Origin: Pseudobutyrivibrio sp.
Lineage (GTDB): Bacteria > Bacillota_A > Clostridia > Lachnospirales > Lachnospiraceae
Direction: 5' to 3'
DNA length: 9,814 nucleotides
NCBI GenBank assembly: GCA_024691465.1
Contig: JAILNO010000052.1
Location: 1 to 9,814 of the forward strand
The position numbers and the translations under genes were made by a program. The notes beneath the pieces were generated by a model that was not told the origin of the DNA, did not search any database, and saw only the letters and a program-made list of their open reading frames with translations. Below are positions 8,005 through 9,814 of the stretch, piece by piece. Position 1 is the stretch's first letter; each line of letters starts with the position of its first letter.

Positions 8005-8885
8005 ATGTAATTGTAAAGCATAAGCGATAGCTTTACAGTGATAGCATCTGAGAATTTCCTGACATCATATCCTGTCAAATCAGCGAATTTATCCAAACGA
8101 TAGATAAGAGTATTACGATGAATGAACATCTTACGACTAGTCTCAGCTAGTGACAAATCATTATCGAAAAATGATTCTAAAAGGTTCAATGTCTCCGCGT
8201 CAAGTCCTGATAAAATGTCAATTTTAATATGGTTATTAAGGTAAGTCTCCACCTCTTCTATAGGAATATTGTATAGTAATCTTCCCAGTCCTAAGGTGCT
8301 GTAGGAATATATATGGTCTGAACTACGGAAGGTATTGCCGATGTGCATGCCAATAACAATATCCTTATATGATGAAGGAAGATCCGTAAACTTGTTGATA
8401 GGTAAATCATATGAGACCTTAAAAGACATAAAGGCTTCAGATTCCAGCATATCAAGGAATTCATGACAATACTGAGTGATTTCATCCTCAGAGGGTTCCT
8501 CCTGGAAATGTACGATGATTGCAAGATGCTTAGAGTCAATCTGTACCAATGCATCCTGTGAATCTGGTAAAAGACTCTTTAAAAGTGATACGGCTTCCTT
8601 AGAGTAATCTGCCTGACTCTCTAGATAGAATACCATGCGGATGGCATTCTCATCGATGTGGAAGCGATGAATATAAGCAGCAGCATCAGAGTAGGTAAGC
8701 TCTCTTGTTAAGAAGGCGCGATAGAATGAACTCTTAGAATCAAGCACATTGAATCTCACTACCATTTCCTTTAATTTATTCAGTGTCTCATCATCAGATA
8801 GCTCGGAATCAGTAATTTCGAAATTGATTCCTGTGGCTTTGGATAATTGAGACAGAAGTTTTTCTTTTTTGTCTTCAAAGTTCAT
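7989..8885 (-). CDS. PucR/CdaR-type transcriptional regulator
   Basis: A 298-residue DNA-binding regulator. The C-terminal part (about 235-293) is the PucR-type helix-turn-helix: a LLESFFDNDLSLAETSRKMF core, then FIHRNTLIYRLDKFADLTGYDVR, where the IHRNTLIYRL stretch is the hallmark recognition-helix region. The middle (about 155-200, VSYDLPINKFTDLP to YKDIVIGMHIGNTF) resembles the degenerate GGDEF-like domain of CdaR relatives. The N-terminal 60 residues are variable and may sense a ligand; no known sensor domain is recognised. The start is ATG 8885, with AAAGGTG (8894-8900, minus strand) about 9 nt upstream. It sits 100 nt downstream of the ATPase gene on the same strand but behind that gene's terminator, with its own candidate promoter. 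The neighbour pair suggests control of carbohydrate transport, but target and effector are unknown. Confidence 0.85.
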   Translation of the reverse strand: MNFEDKKEKLLSQLSKATGINFEITDSELSDDETLNKLKEMVVRFNVLDSKSSFYRAFLTRELTYSDAAAYIHRFHIDENAIRMVFYLESQADYSKEAVSLLKSLLPDSQDALVQIDSKHLAIIVHFQEEPSEDEITQYCHEFLDMLESEAFMSFKVSYDLPINKFTDLPSSYKDIVIGMHIGNTFRSSDHIYSYSTLGLGRLLYNIPIEEVETYLNNHIKIDILSGLDAETLNLLESFFDNDLSLAETSRKMFIHRNTLIYRLDKFADLTGYDVRKFSDAITVKLSLMLYNYIRATK

Positions 8886-8915
8886 AGACTAAACACCTTT
8901 CAAAAAGATATTACA

Positions 8916-8945
8916 ATTATAACCTATAAAAAAACTGGATGCCAT
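8916..8945 (-). promoter_or_regulatory. Candidate sigma-70 promoter of the regulator gene
   Basis: On the minus strand a perfect -10 TATAAT (8921-8916) lies 18 bp from ATGGCA (8945-8940), a 4/6 match to TTGACA. The start would fall near 8909, about 24 nt before the ATG. The -35 element sits inside the ATPase terminator hairpin, so the two signals share bases. The -10 is convincing; the -35 is moderate. Confidence 0.5.
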
Positions 8946-8960
8946 AAGCACCCAGTTTTT
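8928..8960 (-). terminator. Intrinsic terminator of the ATPase gene
   Basis: Read on the minus strand, AAAACTGG, a G-U wobble and TGC pair with GCA, and CCAGTTTT, around a TTATG loop, followed by seven T (8934-8928). On the plus strand the wobble becomes an A-C mismatch, so the signal favours minus-strand transcription. It lies about 25 nt after the ATPase stop at 8986. Confidence 0.82.
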
Positions 8961-8985
8961 ATAAATAGAATTATTAAAATTCTTA

Positions 8986-9630
8986 TTAGTTGCAGATTGT
9001 AAGCTCTGTATCCTTGTCGAAGAAGTGAGCCTTCTCCATATCAAGAGCAAACTTAACTGTGTCGCCACCTCTAGCTGTTGTACGAGGATCAACTCTAGCT
9101 GTAACCTGAGTTCCAGCATAATCGAAGTATAAGTAAACCTCAGCACCAAGAAGCTCGTATACAGAAATCTTAGCCTCGATAACTGAAGCAGCCTGTGTAT
9201 CAACGAAGATCTGTGAATCATGAATATCCTCTGGACGGATACCAAGTGTAACAGCCTTACCACCATAGTTCTTCTCTGAAAGAGTCTTAACCTTAGCTGG
9301 TGGAATCTGAAGGCTAGCACCGTTAACCTGGATAGTAGAGCAATCAGCGCTAAGTGTACCCTCAAGGAAGTTCATCTGTGGAGAACCGATGAATCCAGCA
9401 ACGAAGAGGTTGCATGGCTTCTGATAAAGGTTAGCTGGTGTATCGATCTGCTGAACAACACCGTCCTTCATAACTACGATTCTAGTACCAAGTGTCATAG
9501 CCTCTGTCTGATCATGTGTAACGTAGATCATTGTAGCTCCAAGTGAATCATGAAGCTTAGAAATCTCAGTTCTCATCTGAACACGAAGCTTAGCATCGAG
9601 GTTTGAAAGAGGCTCATCCATAAGGAATAC
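8986..9630 (-). pseudogene. msmK: MsmK/UgpC-type sugar-importer ATPase, C-terminal part, separated from its N-terminus
   Basis: C-terminal about 215 residues of the cytoplasmic ATPase that powers CUT1 sugar importers. Visible in order: Walker B with catalytic Glu (VFLMDEP), D-loop (SNLDAKLR), H-loop (YVTHDQTEA), then the regulatory/TOBE region with GFIGSPQMNF, GIRPEDIHD and the family-typical ending KAHFFDKDTEL. Homology stops abruptly at the Val of VFLMDEP (9630). Beyond it the minus strand is only the antisense of the plus-strand N-terminal fragment, open to a TGA at 9708-9706. The in-frame ATG at 9645 is in that antisense part, has no SD and is not a real start. Walker A, Q-loop and the LSGGQ signature are missing, so as written the gene is inactive; the family length is about 370. 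The three nearby importer genes lack another ATPase. It could be a flipped phase of an intact gene or an assembly artefact. The gene symbol means family resemblance. Confidence 0.85.
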
Positions 9631-9631
9631 C
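9622..9631. repeat. Junction decamer joining the two inverted halves of the ATPase gene
   Basis: AAGGAATACC fits both sides of the junction. On the plus strand it encodes the KEYP of the expected N-terminal [13 protein letters not shown]. On the minus strand its complement GGTATTCCTT encodes VFL after a lysine codon, as in the family's usual KVFLMDEP. An intact gene would thus carry it as an inverted repeat about 0.4 kb apart. Matching could extend to 12 bp if the preceding Tyr codon is TAT. The second copy is outside the window, so the repeat is inferred. Confidence 0.6.
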
Positions 9632-9814
9632 CTAACGGCTTCCATGCTGTAAAGGATTTCAATCTCGAGATTCAGGATCAGGAGTTCATCATCTTCGTAG
9701 GTCCTTCAGGTTGTGGTAAGTCTACAACACTTCGTATGATCGCAGGTCTTGAGGAGATCTCTTCTGGTGAGCTTCTCATCGATGGCGCTCTTATGAACGA
9801 TGTAGAGCCTAAGG
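9622..9814 (+). pseudogene. msmK: MsmK/UgpC-type ATPase, N-terminal part in opposite orientation, cut by window end
   Basis: This plus-strand stretch has no start codon but encodes family-typical N-terminal sequence: [17 protein letters not shown], then [21 protein letters not shown] with the full Walker A (9700-9726), then [14 protein letters not shown] and NDVEPK up to the last complete codon. These are about residues 14-77 of a usual MsmK/UgpC protein. The first dozen residues are missing, and in this frame a stop lies at 9604-9606 within antisense of the C-terminal part. The conserved matches and similar codon style suggest that this and the minus-strand fragment come from one gene, since they do not overlap in protein coverage: this piece ends before the Q-loop and the other begins at Walker B. 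By family lengths, about 240 bp of the middle (Q-loop, LSGGQ) should follow beyond the window edge. Confidence 0.85.

Noticed and set aside
8889..9365. Minus-strand 158-codon frame overlapping the ATPase C-terminal half
   Set aside because: It is a shifted frame of the clear ATPase sequence, rich in Arg and Leu, and runs through the terminator.
9631..9645. ATG at 9645 (minus) as the start of a standalone short ATPase
   Set aside because: It lies in DNA that is antisense to the N-terminal fragment, has no SD, and the product would lack Walker A and the signature motif.
1..9814. tRNA, rRNA, CRISPR arrays, insertion sequences or recombinase genes
   Set aside because: I saw none. In particular no invertase gene lies in the window that could drive the proposed inversion, so any enzyme would have to act from elsewhere.

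Overview
This window reads as an AT-rich Firmicutes chromosome, most likely a gut or rumen Lachnospiraceae member close to Butyrivibrio, Pseudobutyrivibrio or Roseburia. That rests on the gene set, AAAGGGG-type ribosome binding sites, T-tailed terminators, and a shared sugar-importer ATPase next to a PucR/CdaR-type regulator. The genus is inference only.

Layout. On the plus strand, 1-3134 encodes a CUT1-type sugar ABC importer: a lipoprotein binding protein (5' end cut by the window) and two permeases. It is followed by a large cytoplasmic GH2 beta-galactosidase (3158-6175). After a terminator comes a second short unit: an unrecognised two-helix membrane protein (6267-6785) and galactokinase (6798-7967). 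On the minus strand, converging on galK, lie a PucR-type regulator (7989-8885) and the C-terminal part of an MsmK/UgpC-type ATPase (8986 to about 9630). The genes cover nearly the whole window, and no intergenic stretch exceeds 300 bases.

How the genes work together. A beta-galactoside, probably lactose or a galacto-oligosaccharide, would be captured by the lipoprotein and imported by the two permeases. LacZ would hydrolyse it in the cytoplasm and GalK would phosphorylate the galactose. The importer cluster has no ATPase of its own, so the MsmK-type ATPase at the right end is the natural energy source. galT, galE and galM are not in the window.

Main anomaly. The ATPase gene is split and inverted. 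From about 9622 to the window end the plus strand encodes the N-terminal part, including Walker A. From 9630 down to 8986 the minus strand encodes the C-terminal part, from Walker B to the stop. The halves meet head to head at AAGGAATACC (9622-9631), which fits both halves. This is what an intragenic inversion of about 0.4 kb between short inverted repeats would produce, and would mean an on/off switch for a shared sugar-import ATPase. A chimeric read or template-switch artefact near a contig end would look the same here. What lies just beyond base 9814 decides it.
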